Of a stretch of 64,000 nt of DNA, positions 10,232-20,669 are shown piece by piece. The position numbers and the translations under genes are program-made. The notes beneath the pieces were generated by a model that was not told the origin of the DNA, made no database searches, and saw only the letters and a program-made list of their open reading frames with translations. Source of the stretch: Punica granatum. Lineage: Eukaryota > Streptophyta > Magnoliopsida > Myrtales > Lythraceae. The stretch lies in assembly GCF_007655135.1 (NCBI RefSeq), contig NC_045127.1:16711699-16775698 (forward strand), given 5' to 3'. How positions within the stretch are numbered: position 1 is the first letter of the stretch; each line of letters opens with the position of its first letter.

Positions 10232-11963
10232 CGATCGAACGTCCTCTTCCAGAGACCCAACCTACCTCTCCCAATTCCTCTGAAGCCGATAAAGTTCGAT
10301 CTGGTCACGACGTCCTAAGCCTTGCGCTCGCACAAGGCTTGCGAACCCAACCATGTGGTAGCTCGGGTCCCCTGAGCTCTGGGTTCCCCCAGTCTAGGGT
10401 TCATGACCCCATGGTTGGGTTCACGAGCCTCGCGCAAGCCCAGCCATGGTGTTCCTGAGCCTTGGTTAGCTAAGCTTTGTCGGACCAAGGATTCTTCCTG
10501 CCTCTTTTTTTTTACTTTTTAAATTTATATTTTTCATAAATATTATTTAATATTTATTTTTTGGTCGAAAATTTAATATTGTAACAGTTTTATATTTAAT
10601 ATATTTTAATTTTTATAGAATATGGGTATTTTCTTCTTTGTATAGAAAAGATAATTTCGTACTTTTGTCCTAATCATCTCTTTTTATTCCCTCACATCAA
10701 ATTCCAAAATTATAAATATCAAATCTACTATTACGTTCAACCAAACAAATAAGCTTATATTTAATCATAATTCTATTACATACTAATTCATAGTACATAC
10801 TAATTTTATTCATGACTAATTCCATTACATTGAACCAAATATAGCATAAGGCCTGAATGATACCAAAAAGACCAGAGAGGTTGTTGTCTACCCAAGTGAG
10901 TTATCGACAACCTCACCGTGATGGTAGTGTCCACGTAATTCTCTGGTTCAAGTATTCATTTTCATTTTAGCAGTTTTCAACTTGTTATTTGCCTAACAAT
11001 TTCAACTTATTTTGAAATTAACACGTAACACTGTGGATTGGAAATCTCTTTCATTTTCTCGTCATATTTTTTTGAAATTTCATTAATTAAGCAAGTGATC
11101 GAAGAGTAATTATGGTTAAATAAGAACTTAAGAATTGGGTTCAATGTAAGGTTCATAAGTCTCACAATTCAAGAAAAAGGAAAAAAAATAAATAAATAAA
11201 AGTCTCTTACAAAGATTTATTTTTTTTGTCCGATGGATGACTTTTAACTGTTAGTTAGATCATCTTCTCTGGTTAAAGGCGAATAAATAAATAAAAAAAT
11301 ACCCATATTTATTATATTAATTCTCGTTTCGAAAAACAAGAGCAAATGCAACAACATTCAGCAAATTAACGAAGGACCAAAATGAACATTTGAAGTAATG
11401 ATAATGATTTGGTTGGGGAAAAAAAACAAAAAGGATTGGGATGAAAACATTAAAAAAGAACAATTTTTTTTAAGAAAAAGAAAGAGCTAAAAAAAAGGTT
11501 GAGCACGGAGAATTTACTCATCCCCGAGATTAAAAGAAGGTTAATTACATATGAAGTACAAAAAATTTATAAAATATAACACTTTAATATAAAATAAATT
11601 TTTAATTAGAATTGATACGATATGTTTCAATAGAGTACAATCCACCATCTCCTCCTCTTATGCCGTTAGCATTTATTGACATGACAATTGACATGTAAAT
11701 AAGCCTCCAACGTGACACATGAATTAAAAAAAAAATCCCCTCTCTCGACTTCCCCCTCTCTCTCATATGCCCACATGCCCGGAATCCTTCACACCCTCTC
11801 CCCCAACATGATCGACTAAGTGACGGAAGCTCAAGCAAACTTAAGCACAGAATCGGACGCTGGTGCGACCACTTTCCAGTAGAGGGATATTTTATCTCAT
11901 TATTCCCTTCCCTCCTTCTTACTTGGAGGCCTGGCGGAGACGGACGACCACTGTCCCGACCTT
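10232..11963. other. Block interior without genes
   Basis: A GC-rich stretch at 10232-10460 has an open frame of 98 codons but no recognisable domain. It is followed by AT-rich DNA. The word ATTACATTGAACCAAA near 10825-10840 resembles a MITE end, but I could not pair it. Confidence 0.35.
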
Positions 11964-12101
11964 ACCAGCCGATTCATCTCGGTATCTACCGATTACTTTT
12001 CTAGATGGGCAGAAGTGGTTTCGCTTAAAGAGGTGAAAGCTGAAACGGCGATCAGGTTCATTCAGAACAAGATCATCTACAAAACTCGGAGCGGTCATTG
12101 A
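11964..12101 (+). pseudogene. Ty3/gypsy integrase core remnant
   Basis: One frame reads RFISVSTDYFSRWAEVV and then LKEVKAETAIRFIQNKIIY. This is the stretch of a retroelement integrase around the segment after the first catalytic Asp. It ends at a TGA (12099-12101) after about 45 codons. The upstream and downstream parts of the integrase are gone. The same remnant is in block copy 2. It is unrelated in sequence to the integrase of the Tat element at 17-20 kb. Confidence 0.75.
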
Positions 12102-12215
12102 AAGCTCATGGTCGTCGAACCCCTCTCTCTCTCTCCTCCTCCTCCCTCCTCTAGCAATCTTGCATTTTTCTTTTTTTTTGGAGTGAAATGGAAGTAGCCG
12201 GCGAGCTCGGTAGAA

Positions 12216-12238
12216 CCAGATCTCTTTGAGAGATCTGG
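12216..12238. repeat. Perfect 10-bp hairpin in block copy 1
   Basis: CCAGATCTCT and AGAGATCTGG are separated by TTG, forming a 23-bp perfect inverted repeat. It is conserved at 55599-55621 in copy 2. No function is assigned. Confidence 0.7.
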
Positions 12239-12504
12239 AGTCGGGGGTGGATGTGGATTTTGTGTAGTTCAGGGGAGCGCCTCCACCCCTGATTCAGTCA
12301 AAATAAAAAGAAAAAAGGATCTTAGCTCTAGATTTGTCTAGTTTTAAGCTCAGTGGAGATGGATTTTGGGTATATGTTAGCTTAACTTGATATCTGCAGG
12401 AGTGGAATTCGATTTTTGCATAATTTCTTGTCCCAGTGGTTTTCATCTCTCTTCAGTTTCCTCTTCTTCATGGCTCCAAACCCAATCCCCGTTTGCTGCC
12501 AAAC

Positions 12505-12760
12505 CACAAAAAAAAAAAGAAAAAAAGAAAAGAAAAAAAAGAGAACTCAAGCAGAAGCCAAAAAAGAAAAAAAAAGAAAAGAAAAAGAGAGGAAAACGAG
12601 CTCGGATCGGAAAGGACATATGTTTGAGGGGGAGAGAGAACATGGACTGCCCGGTCGGGGTTTGGGGTCGTCGGTAGGGGCACCCCACTCCGATTCGGTC
12701 AAAAAAGAACCAAAAAAAAAAAGAGGAAAGAGAGGGGAAGAGGGAGAAAGAGAGAGGCAC
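12505..12760 (+). repeat. A/G-rich low-complexity tract
   Basis: Long runs of A broken by G give overlapping Lys/Glu/Arg-rich open frames on + and Phe/Ser/Leu-rich frames on -. The tract differs in length between the two blocks, as expected of simple sequence. I do not treat these frames as genes. Confidence 0.8.
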
Positions 12761-13224
12761 TCCAATGTATGAAGTCCGACGAGTCACCGGAAAACATGCT
12801 CCACGGTTAGGAGAGAGACGGCCTGACAAGGGAGAGACAGGGGAGAGGCGAGAGCGAAGGGCAGAAGACAGGGGGTGGAGGATTTTTTTTTATTAGATTA
12901 ATGTTTTTAATTAAAATTTTGACACAGTAGCAAATCGTGATAGTGTTAGACGACACGACAGTTGGCAAATTGGACTCTATTTGAAACAAATTGAAACGTG
13001 TTTTATCAAATCTTAACCAAAATTTTATTTTGTATCTAATCGTTAGATTTTGCAAACTTTCTTGTATCCTGGTGTAAATAACCCATTAAAAAATGGCAAA
13101 CCCAGGATCTGAAGACAGATATTTATGGACCATTCATTAAAGCTAAAAGCGAACCAGACAAACAATGAGCAGCATACAGTAATATTCTGTGTGTGTTCAC
13201 CGAGTAGGATTTATCATTTTCACA

Positions 13225-13466
13225 TTGGCCGAGTCTATAAACAGATGTTTGTGTCATGCTTTCAGTTCCACGAGTCTAGCGAACCAATCGAACATGTGAA
13301 CCGCGATAAGTCCAACGTGAGGATTGCTAGTTTGGAATTCGTACCTAAATCTCTTTTGAGTGGAGATGGTCAAATTTGGAGGGACGTATGATTATGTTTG
13401 GGAAATTATACTAACACGTGGGATACGACAGGCAATGTAATGCTGGACACCTAAATAGATTCTATT
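13225..13466 (+). other. Short unique stretch between block copy 1 and the retroelement
   Basis: The + frame runs open across about 55 codons from the block edge to a TGA at 13389-13391 (for example FVSCFQFHESSEPIEHVN). No family is recognised. It may be a fragment of a broken exon, or chance. Confidence 0.3.
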
Positions 13467-13471
13467 GTTTC
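13467..13471. repeat. Target-site duplication GTTTC, left
   Basis: GTTTC directly precedes the TG of the left LTR and matches GTTTC at 29755-29759, directly after the CA of the right LTR. A 5-bp duplication is standard for Ty3/gypsy insertion. Confidence 0.85.
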
Positions 13472-13813
13472 TGTGCGCACCCGAATTTCGTCTCGTCGGC
13501 GCCCGCATGCGCGCGCCTAAATGCAACGCGGCTTGGGAGTGTCCACCTTCCCGGGGACGCGCGACGGACGCACGTGAGAAGGAGTTGCCACTTGCCATTT
13601 TACGACCCGAAGGTCGAGGGCCGGCAAGTTACCCGGGTCTAGGGGCACGGGGTACACCTAAAATGCTAAGGCAATGGTCTGTACGGAATCGGAAATTCCG
13701 AATTCGGGGGCTCTATTACGTAAGGGCCTATATCCCACACGACCTTTCGGTACTTTAGCTTGCTAGGCTTGCCATTTTATTTATTTACTGCATGATTTAA
13801 GGTTGCACTCGAC
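13472..13813 (-). repeat. 3' LTR, truncated (only its last 342 bp remain)
   Basis: It aligns with 26705-27046 from TGTGCGCACCCG to GCACTCGACTC, with about 14 mismatches and no large gaps. On the element's own strand this is the downstream end of the LTR. The U3-side 2.7 kb present in the 5' LTR is absent and the satellite array begins within a few bases. The polypurine tract has gone as well. A deletion joining the LTR to the 3' untranslated region explains this best. Confidence 0.85.
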
Positions 13814-13816
13814 TCT

Positions 13817-15897
13817 ACTATGTGGACACGAAGTCCTGGACGCGAAGTCCGAAAAGCGGTGAAGATGGATACGAAGTCCTGGACGCGAAGTCCGAAAAGC
13901 GGTGAAGATGGACACGAAGTCCTGGACGCGAAGTTCGAAAAGCGATAAAGATGGACACGAAGTCCTGGACGCGAAGTCCGAAAAGCAGTAAATGTGGACA
14001 CGAAATCCTGGACGCGAAGTCCGAAAAACGATAAAGATGGACACGAAGTCCTGGACGCGAAGTCCGAAAAGCGATAAAGATAGACACGAAATCCTGGACG
14101 CGAAGTCCGAAAAGCGGTAAAGATGGACACGAAGTCCTGGACGTGAAGTCCGAAAAGCAGTAAATGTGGACACGAAGTCCTGGACGCGAAGTCCGAAAAA
14201 CGATAAAGATGGACACGAAGTCCTGGACGCGAAGTCCGAAAAGCGATAAAGATGAACACGAAGTCCTGGACGCGAAGTTCGAAAAGCAGTAAAGATGGAC
14301 ACGAAGTCCGAAAAGCGGTAAAGATGGACACGAAGTCCTGGACGCGAAGTCCGAAAAGCGATAAAGATGGACACGAAGTCCTGGACGCGAAGTCCGAAAA
14401 GCGATAAAGATGGACACGAAGTCCTGGACGCGAAGTCCGAAAAGCGGTAAAGATGGACACGAAGTCCTGGACGCGAAGTTCGAAAAGCGATAAAGATGGA
14501 CACGAAGTCCTGGACGCGAAGTCCGAAAAGCAGTAAATGTGGACACGAAGTCCAGGACGCGAAGTCCGAAAAGCAGTAAATGTGAACACGAAGTCCTGGA
14601 CGCGAAGTCCGAAAAGCGGTAAAGATGGACACGAAGTCCTGGACGCGAAGTCCGAAAAGCAGTAAATGTGGGCACGAAGTCCTGGACGCGAAGTCCGAAA
14701 AACGATAAAGATGGACACGAAGTCCTGGACGCGAAGTCCGAAAAGCGGTAAAGATGGACACGAAGTCCTGGACGCGAAGTCCGAAAAGCAGTAAATGTGG
14801 ACACGAAGTCCTGGACGCGAAGTCCGAAAAACGATAAAGATGGACACGAAGTCCTGGACGCGAAGTCCGAAAAAGCGATAAAGATGGACGCGAAGTCCTG
14901 GATGCGAAGTCCTGGACGCGAAGTCCGAAAAGCGGTAAAGATGGACACGAAGTCCGAAAAGCAGTAAATGTGGACACGAAGTCCTGGACGCGAAGTCCGA
15001 AAAGCAGTAAATGTGGACACGAAGTCCTGGACGCGAAGTCCGAAAAACGATAAAGATGGACACAAAGTCCTGGACGCGAAGTCCGAAAAGCGATAAAGAT
15101 GGACACGAAGTCCTGGACGCGAAGTCCGAAAAGCGGTAAAGATGGACACGAAGTCCTGGACGCGAAGTCCGAAAAGCGATAAAGATGGACACGAAGTCCT
15201 GGACACGAAGTCCGAAAAGCGATAAAGATGGACACGAAGTCCTGAACGCGAAGTCGGAAAAGCAGTAAAGATGGACACGAAATCCTGGACGTAAAGTCCG
15301 AAAAGCGGTAAAGATGGACACGAAGTCCTGGACGCGAAGTCCGAAAAGCGGTAAAGATGGACACGAAGTCCTGGACGCGAAGTCCGAAAAGCGGTAAAGA
15401 TGGACACGAAGTCCTGGACGCGAAGTCCGAAAAGCAGTAAATATAGACACGAAGTTCTGGACGCGAAGTCCGAAAAGCGATAAAATGGACACGAAGTCCT
15501 GGACGCGAAGTCTGAAAAGTAGTAAATGTGGACACGAAGTCCTGGACGCCAAGTCCGAAAAGCGGTAAAATGGAGACGAAGTCCTGGACGCGAAGTCCGA
15601 AAAACGATAAAGATGGACACAAAGTCCTGGACGCGAAGTCCGAAAAGTAGTAAATGTGGACACAAAGTCCTGGACGCGAAGTCCGAAAAGCAGTAATGAT
15701 GGACACGAAGTCCTGGACATGAAGTTTGAAAAGCGGAAAAGATGGACACGAAGTCCGAAAAGCGGTAAAGATAGACACGAAGTCCTGGACGCGAAGTCCG
15801 AAAAGCAGTAAGTGTGGACACGAAGTCCAGAATGCAGTAAATGCGGACACAAAGTCCGGAAAACAGTTAATAAGGACACGAAGTCCAAAGAACGATG
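13817..15897 (-). repeat. 43-bp satellite array, about 48 units, in the retroelement 3' region
   Basis: The main unit contains GACACGAAGTCCTGGACGCG followed by AAGTCCGAAAAGCGGTAAAG and ATG, 43 bp in all. A shorter 29-bp form lacks the 14-bp internal duplicate of the CGAAGTCC word. It occurs inside the array (near 14297, 14947 and 15747) and dominates the right edge (15800-15897). Variants at one site (GCGGTAAAGATGG, GCAGTAAATGTGG, ACGATAAAGATGG) recur in a partly regular order. The unit has no stop codon in any - frame and 43 is not a multiple of 3, so all three - frames stay open for about 2 kb (667-703 codons). These frames are a by-product, not genes. The 3' untranslated region of Tat/Ogre elements is a known source of such arrays. 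Confidence 0.95.
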
Positions 15898-17024
15898 AGT
15901 GCGAGAGTAAGAATCACTGTTATGGGGTAGCGTAGGGCTATCTGTTCGGTGTTAAGCCGGTATTGTGCTGAAATAATGCAGTGATAACTGCGCCCTGTCG
16001 CTGGTCGTGCGCCCATGGGTTTGTTTGGCGAAGTTGACGTGTGCTCCTTTTTGGGTCCTTCACCCGAATGGGGACTGCGACTTGTTGAACGAGACATACA
16101 TACGCCCGCTCAGGGGGACGCCTCCCGGGATCTGTACACTCAGACCTGTATGCAGGAAAACGATAACCAACGATCGTTGTTAGTCGGGCAGAACTTGCTG
16201 AAATTGCAATATGTAAAGAAATCTATGTAATGATATTCCGGGAATTTAGATTCAGTGGCCGTTTGAGAGGTGACCGCGTCCCCGAGTATGACATGTATTT
16301 GACTTGAAGGAATGGCCTTTGCAAGATGGGCATGACCCGCAGAGTTTTTGCATGTAGGTAAAAGGAAGGATCTTTAGGAATCCTCTAAATCAAGGATACG
16401 ACGATTCGAACTCATTTCGAGGCATGTCTTGAACCCGTAGAGTCGAAGAGAGTTTGCTTGCGTTGAAAATCGCTAAACCACTACTTGTCATAGCTCCACA
16501 CGAGGTGTCGCAGCTCTTTCGTGGTTGAACTGACAATTTTCCCTAATTTTTGCTCAGGCCGCAAAACGCGCGACGACCTGACGGGGTATTTTATTTTGCC
16601 TTTTCTCTCATGAATGCTCTCCTTTTGCTACGACCGCCCAAGATAGGGTCCGATTGCACCTCTCGGTTCCTTTAACTTTTGCCTAGACCGCCCTTTGTGG
16701 GTTTTCAGCCTAGCAAGGATATAATTCCTGCTCTCCTTTTGCCACGGCTCCCCTTTGCGGGATTTTAAGTCGTGCCCCTCATTCCCTAATTTTTGCCTAG
16801 GTCGCCTCGGGGAGGTTTTCAACCTAGTGGGAAAATTATTCTTTTTCTCTCAGAGATGTTCTTATATGGAAGGATTGGATGGAGATGGCATAAATGCTGA
16901 TAACAGAAAATGTGCTAAAGTAAAGCGGGCGCGAAGCCTGAAGAATACGGAAGAAGACAAGTGTTGGAAGTGCGAGTTGTAGCTGCGGGGACATGCAACG
17001 GCTGTAGAACGACGAAGCACCCAA
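15898..17024 (-). other. 3' untranslated region of the retroelement
   Basis: The stretch between the satellite and the end of pol is non-coding on both strands. It contains the short repeat cluster at 16540-16850. No polypurine tract next to an LTR edge was found, consistent with the deletion inferred at the 3' LTR. Confidence 0.6.
16540..16850 (-). repeat. Diverged 53-76 bp repeats, about five units
   Basis: Words of the form TTTTGCCTAGACCGCC, then GCGGG or GTGGG, then TTTTCAGCCTAG recur with starts near 16552, 16628, 16681, 16741 and 16795. Spacing is irregular and similarity moderate. They are separate from the 43-bp satellite and may be an older repeat generation of the same 3' region. 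Confidence 0.7.
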
Positions 17025-20000
17025 TCAGGGATAGTACTTCTTAAGGGCATCGGCGTTGACTGGGAGCGCATTTTCGGTCCCGTCCATGTCGCTTAAGATA
17101 ATTGCCCCTCCGGAGAAGACTTCCTTGACGACAAAAGGCTCGTCGTACTTGTATGCGAACTTGCCCCGAGAATCAAGTGTAATATGTAAGACTTTCCGCA
17201 GGATGAGGTCACCGGGTTTGAACTCGCGGTGGCGGACTCTTGCATTGAACGCTCGGGCAATTCTCTGTTGGTAGCATTGGCCGTGACAGAGTACTGTTAA
17301 CCGCTTCTCGTCAATGAGATTGAGCTGTTCACAACGTTGCTTCGCCCATTCTGCTTCTTCAAGTCGGTCTCGGCGAGGACCCTCATGGAAGGAATCTCCA
17401 CTTCGATCGGGAGGACGGCCTCCATGCCGTAGACCAAAGAATACGGGGTTGCCCCGGTTGAAGAGCGGATAGATGTTCGGTATGCCAAGAGCGCGAAAGG
17501 AAGCATCTCGTGCCAATCTTTGTAAGTCACCGTCATTTTCTCGATGATCTTCTTGATATTTTTGTTTGCAGCCTCCACTGCACCGTTCATTTGGGGACGG
17601 TATGGAGTGGAGTTGCGGTGATGCACTTTGAATCGCTCACAAAGCTCGTCAATGATCATGTTGTTCAGGTTCTTGGCATTGTCAGTGATGATCGTCTCGG
17701 GGACTCCGTATCGGACGATGATGTCACGCTTGAGAAAACGTGCCACAGCATTTGCAGTGACTGCAGCAAGCGTTACGGCCTCGATCCACTTGGTAAAATA
17801 GTCTATCGCCACCAAAATGAATTGGTGTCCATTGGATGCTTTGGGGTTGATAGGACCGATCACGTCGATACCCCACATTGAAAAGGGCCATGGGGCTGCC
17901 ATCGGGCGTAACTCGTTAGGCGGTGCTTTGATCTGGTCGGCGTACACCTGGCACAAGTGGCAATGCTTGACGTGTTTGACGCAATCGGCTTCCATGGTGG
18001 ACCAAAAGTAACCCAAACACATGAGTTTTTTGGCAAGCATAAGCCCGCTCATGTGGGGCCCGCAGCTCCCTTCATGCATCTCTCCCATGAGACGTTGTGC
18101 CTCGACTTCGTCGACACACCGAAGTAGTGTGGCGTCGAAAGAACGGCGATAGAGAGTTTCTCCACTCAGGAAATAATGTGCTGCGAGTCGCCGAAGTGTT
18201 TTTCGATCACGACGGTTAGCGAATGTAGGGTATTGACCGGTTTGCAAGAAATGCTTAATGTCTTCGTACCATGGCTGCTCATCGGTCGCCTCGATTGCGT
18301 CGCAGTGAGCAGGGCCTTTGGCGATCTCGATCTCGAGTGGTTCAATGAGGTTTTCTTTCGTGATGCTCACCATGGATGTGAGCGTCGCGAGTGCATCTGC
18401 AAATTGGTTCTTAATGTGCGGCGTGTATGTGAATGAGATTTTCTCGAAGTTCTCCGCTAACTCCTCAAGATACTCGTGATATGGCACTAGTTTCTCGTCC
18501 TTCGTCTTCCATTGCCCCAGAGTCTGGAAGATTGTAAGCATAGAATCTCCGAACACTTCCAATTCCTTCACCTTGAAGTCGATCACCGCTTGCAGGCCAA
18601 GGATGCATGCCTCGTATTCGGCCACGTTGTTGGTGCAAGGAAAATCGACTTTTGCTGCAATCGGATAATAACGTCCGTAGGGGGATATCAGCACTGCGCC
18701 GATACCAGAACCGGTGGAATTCACTGCGCCGTCGAAATACATCTTCCATGTGAATTTGTTCTCCTCACTATCTACTTGGAGGATCCCTTCGTCCGGAAAA
18801 TTAGAGTTGATTGGCGTATCGTCTTCGATTGGGAACTCCGCTAAGTGATCTGCAATTGCCTGCCCCTTAACTGATGTACGAGGCACATATTCAATGTCGT
18901 ACTCCGTCAGCTGACATCGCCACTTTGAAATGTTCTTCATGGAAGATGGACTATCGAGCAAGTACTTCAGGGGATCCGCTTTCGACAATAAGCGGATAGT
19001 GTGGTAGAGCGTGTATTGTCGAAGTCTCTGCATAACCCACACTAGCGCGCAACATATCTTCTCAATCTCCGGGTAATTAGACTCCCCTTCGGTAAACTTC
19101 TTGCTCAAATAATAAATGGCGTGTTCTGCGCGCGTGGACTCGTCTTCCTGCCCTAACATGCATCCTAGGGATTGCCAGCGCACTGTCAAGTAAAGGATCA
19201 ACGGACGATCTGGTGTCGGCGGAACTAGCACTAGTGGCTGAGCCAAATATGCCTTGATAGTATCGAAGGCCTTTTGACAGTCCTCATCCCACTCAATTGC
19301 TGCATTTTTACGAAGCAGACGAAAGAGTGGTTGACATTTGTCTGTCAGGTTTGCGATAAATCTTGCAATGTAGTTCAGCCATCCCAAGAAACCTCGTACT
19401 TCGCGGGCCGTCGATGGCGGACGTAACTCCCTGATTGCCTTCACCTTATCCGGGTCAACCTCAATGCCTCGCTCACTGACCACAAATCCTAACAGTTTCC
19501 CTGACTTAGAGCCGAATGTGCACTTCGTCGGGTTGAGTCTGAGCTTGTACTTCTTGAGGCGGTCAAAAAGGCGCTTTAAATTAACCAGGTGGTCATCTCC
19601 TTCTTTGGATTTAGCAATCATGTCGTCAACGTAGACCTCGATCTCTTTGTGCATCATGTCGTGGAATAGCGTGACCATCGCCCTCTGATATGTTACCCCG
19701 GCATTTTTGAGGCCGAAGGGCATGACTCGGTAATAGAAAGTGCCCCACATTGTGATGAACGTCGTCTTGATCTTGTCCTCTTCGGCCATCCGAATATGGT
19801 TATATCCGGAGAAGCCATCCATGAAGGAGAACAACGTGTGGCGTGCTGTGTTGTCGACTAAGACGTCAATGTGTGGCAGGGGGAAGTTATCTTTGGGACT
19901 GGCTTTGTTGAGGTCTCTGTAGTCGACGCAGACTCTAACTCTTCCATCATTCTTCTCTACGGGCACGATATTCGCTACCCATTCAGAATAATTGCAAACC

Positions 20001-20472
20001 TCCAGGAATCCTGCGTTGATCTGTTCGATAATCTCCTCTTTGATGCGGAGGAGAAGGCCGGCACGTTGCCGCCGTAAGTGTTGTCGCTTGGGTGGAAACC
20101 TCTCTGTATCAAGCGGTAGGAAGTGCTTGACTATCGACGGATCTAAGCCCGGCATATCGGCGTAGGACCAAGCAAAGACCTCTTGGTAGTCTTTTAGAAA
20201 TTCGATCATCCTGGTTCGTTGTGTAGGGTCGAGACCCGTTCCAATCTTCAGAATGCGAGGTTCTTCTTCGGTACCCACATTAATCTCCTCTGTCGGCTCC
20301 ACGGAAGTGAGTTGGCGGTTCTCAAGGCGGCGCAAACTCTCTTCTATCTCGGGCACTCGACCATCCTCGTCGAGTCCTTCCCCGAAGTATATGGGTCGGG
20401 ACTCTTCAAGGAGTTCCTCGGATGGGTTCGAATCGACGCGTCGAAGACTCAGATTCGAGTGGAGCTTGGCGA
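17025..20472 (-). pseudogene. Retroelement pol: RT, two RNase H domains, integrase (frameshifted)
   Basis: The frame opens after a TAA near 20475 and runs more than 1050 codons. Counting residues from the GTG at 20356, reverse transcriptase spans about 90-300, with the catalytic YVDD at 242-245. A connection-type RNase H spans about 380-500. A second, archaeal-type RNase H spans about 537-660, with acidic residues in MYFDGA (D542), NNVAEYEA (E580) and QFADALA (D654). The integrase zinc finger has His at 761 and 768 and Cys at 799 and 802. The integrase core has D831, D892 and E928. Near 17361 one base is missing and the frame shifts. The conserved C-terminal part continues in another frame to a stop at 17025 (ending KKYYP). 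Earlier catalytic residues are intact, so pol is the best-preserved module. Confidence 0.92.
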
Positions 20473-20669
20473 TTTAAATAAATTGTCTTAGAAACTTTAA
20501 AGTGCTGCGAATAAGTGAGAGAGAAAGAGAAAGTAGACGAGAGAATTCTAAAAAATGCATGTAGGGATTTTATTAATGATGAGGGCGCAATGCCATAACA
20601 AGAATCCCTCTTCCGTCGTGTGGCTTATGGCTATGTCGACACGCGGGGAATATCAAAACATAGATGGCC
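20473..20669 (-). other. Spacer between protease and RT frames
   Basis: About 200 bp with stops in the pol frame separates the two reading frames. Ogre-type elements often carry an intron between protease and RT. Whether this is such an intron cannot be decided from sequence alone. Confidence 0.4.

Larger units (their letters stand above)
7757..13224. repeat. 5.47-kb duplicated block, copy 1 (partner 51133-56606)
   Basis: This stretch and 51133-56606 are nearly identical over their full length, with scattered substitutions and small indels, mostly in A/G-rich runs. They lie in the same orientation, offset by 43.38 kb. Similarity starts at AATGTGGATTGTGG and stops after CATTTTCACA. The edges therefore read TGTG...CACA, but neither copy shows matching flanking target duplications. 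The contents are layered: a SINE candidate, a hAT MITE, an R repeat, an integrase remnant and an A/G-rich tract. No intact gene is present. Segmental duplication or copying of a composite element are both possible. Confidence 0.93.

Noticed and set aside
12387..12829. Lys/Glu-rich and Phe/Ser-rich open frames
   Set aside because: They are translations of an A/G simple-sequence tract, and the equivalent frames in block copy 2 differ in length.
13777..15888. Three overlapping - strand open frames of 667-703 codons that look like a giant repeat protein
   Set aside because: They are three frames of the same 43-bp satellite and exist only because the unit lacks stops. There is no independent start, domain or gene structure.
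13817..15897. Regularly spaced repeats resembling a CRISPR array
   Set aside because: The units are contiguous with no unique spacers, and the window is plant nuclear DNA.
16838..16858. Pyrimidine run as the polypurine tract of the Tat element
   Set aside because: It is not next to any LTR edge. The true tract would lie beside the deleted start of the 3' LTR.
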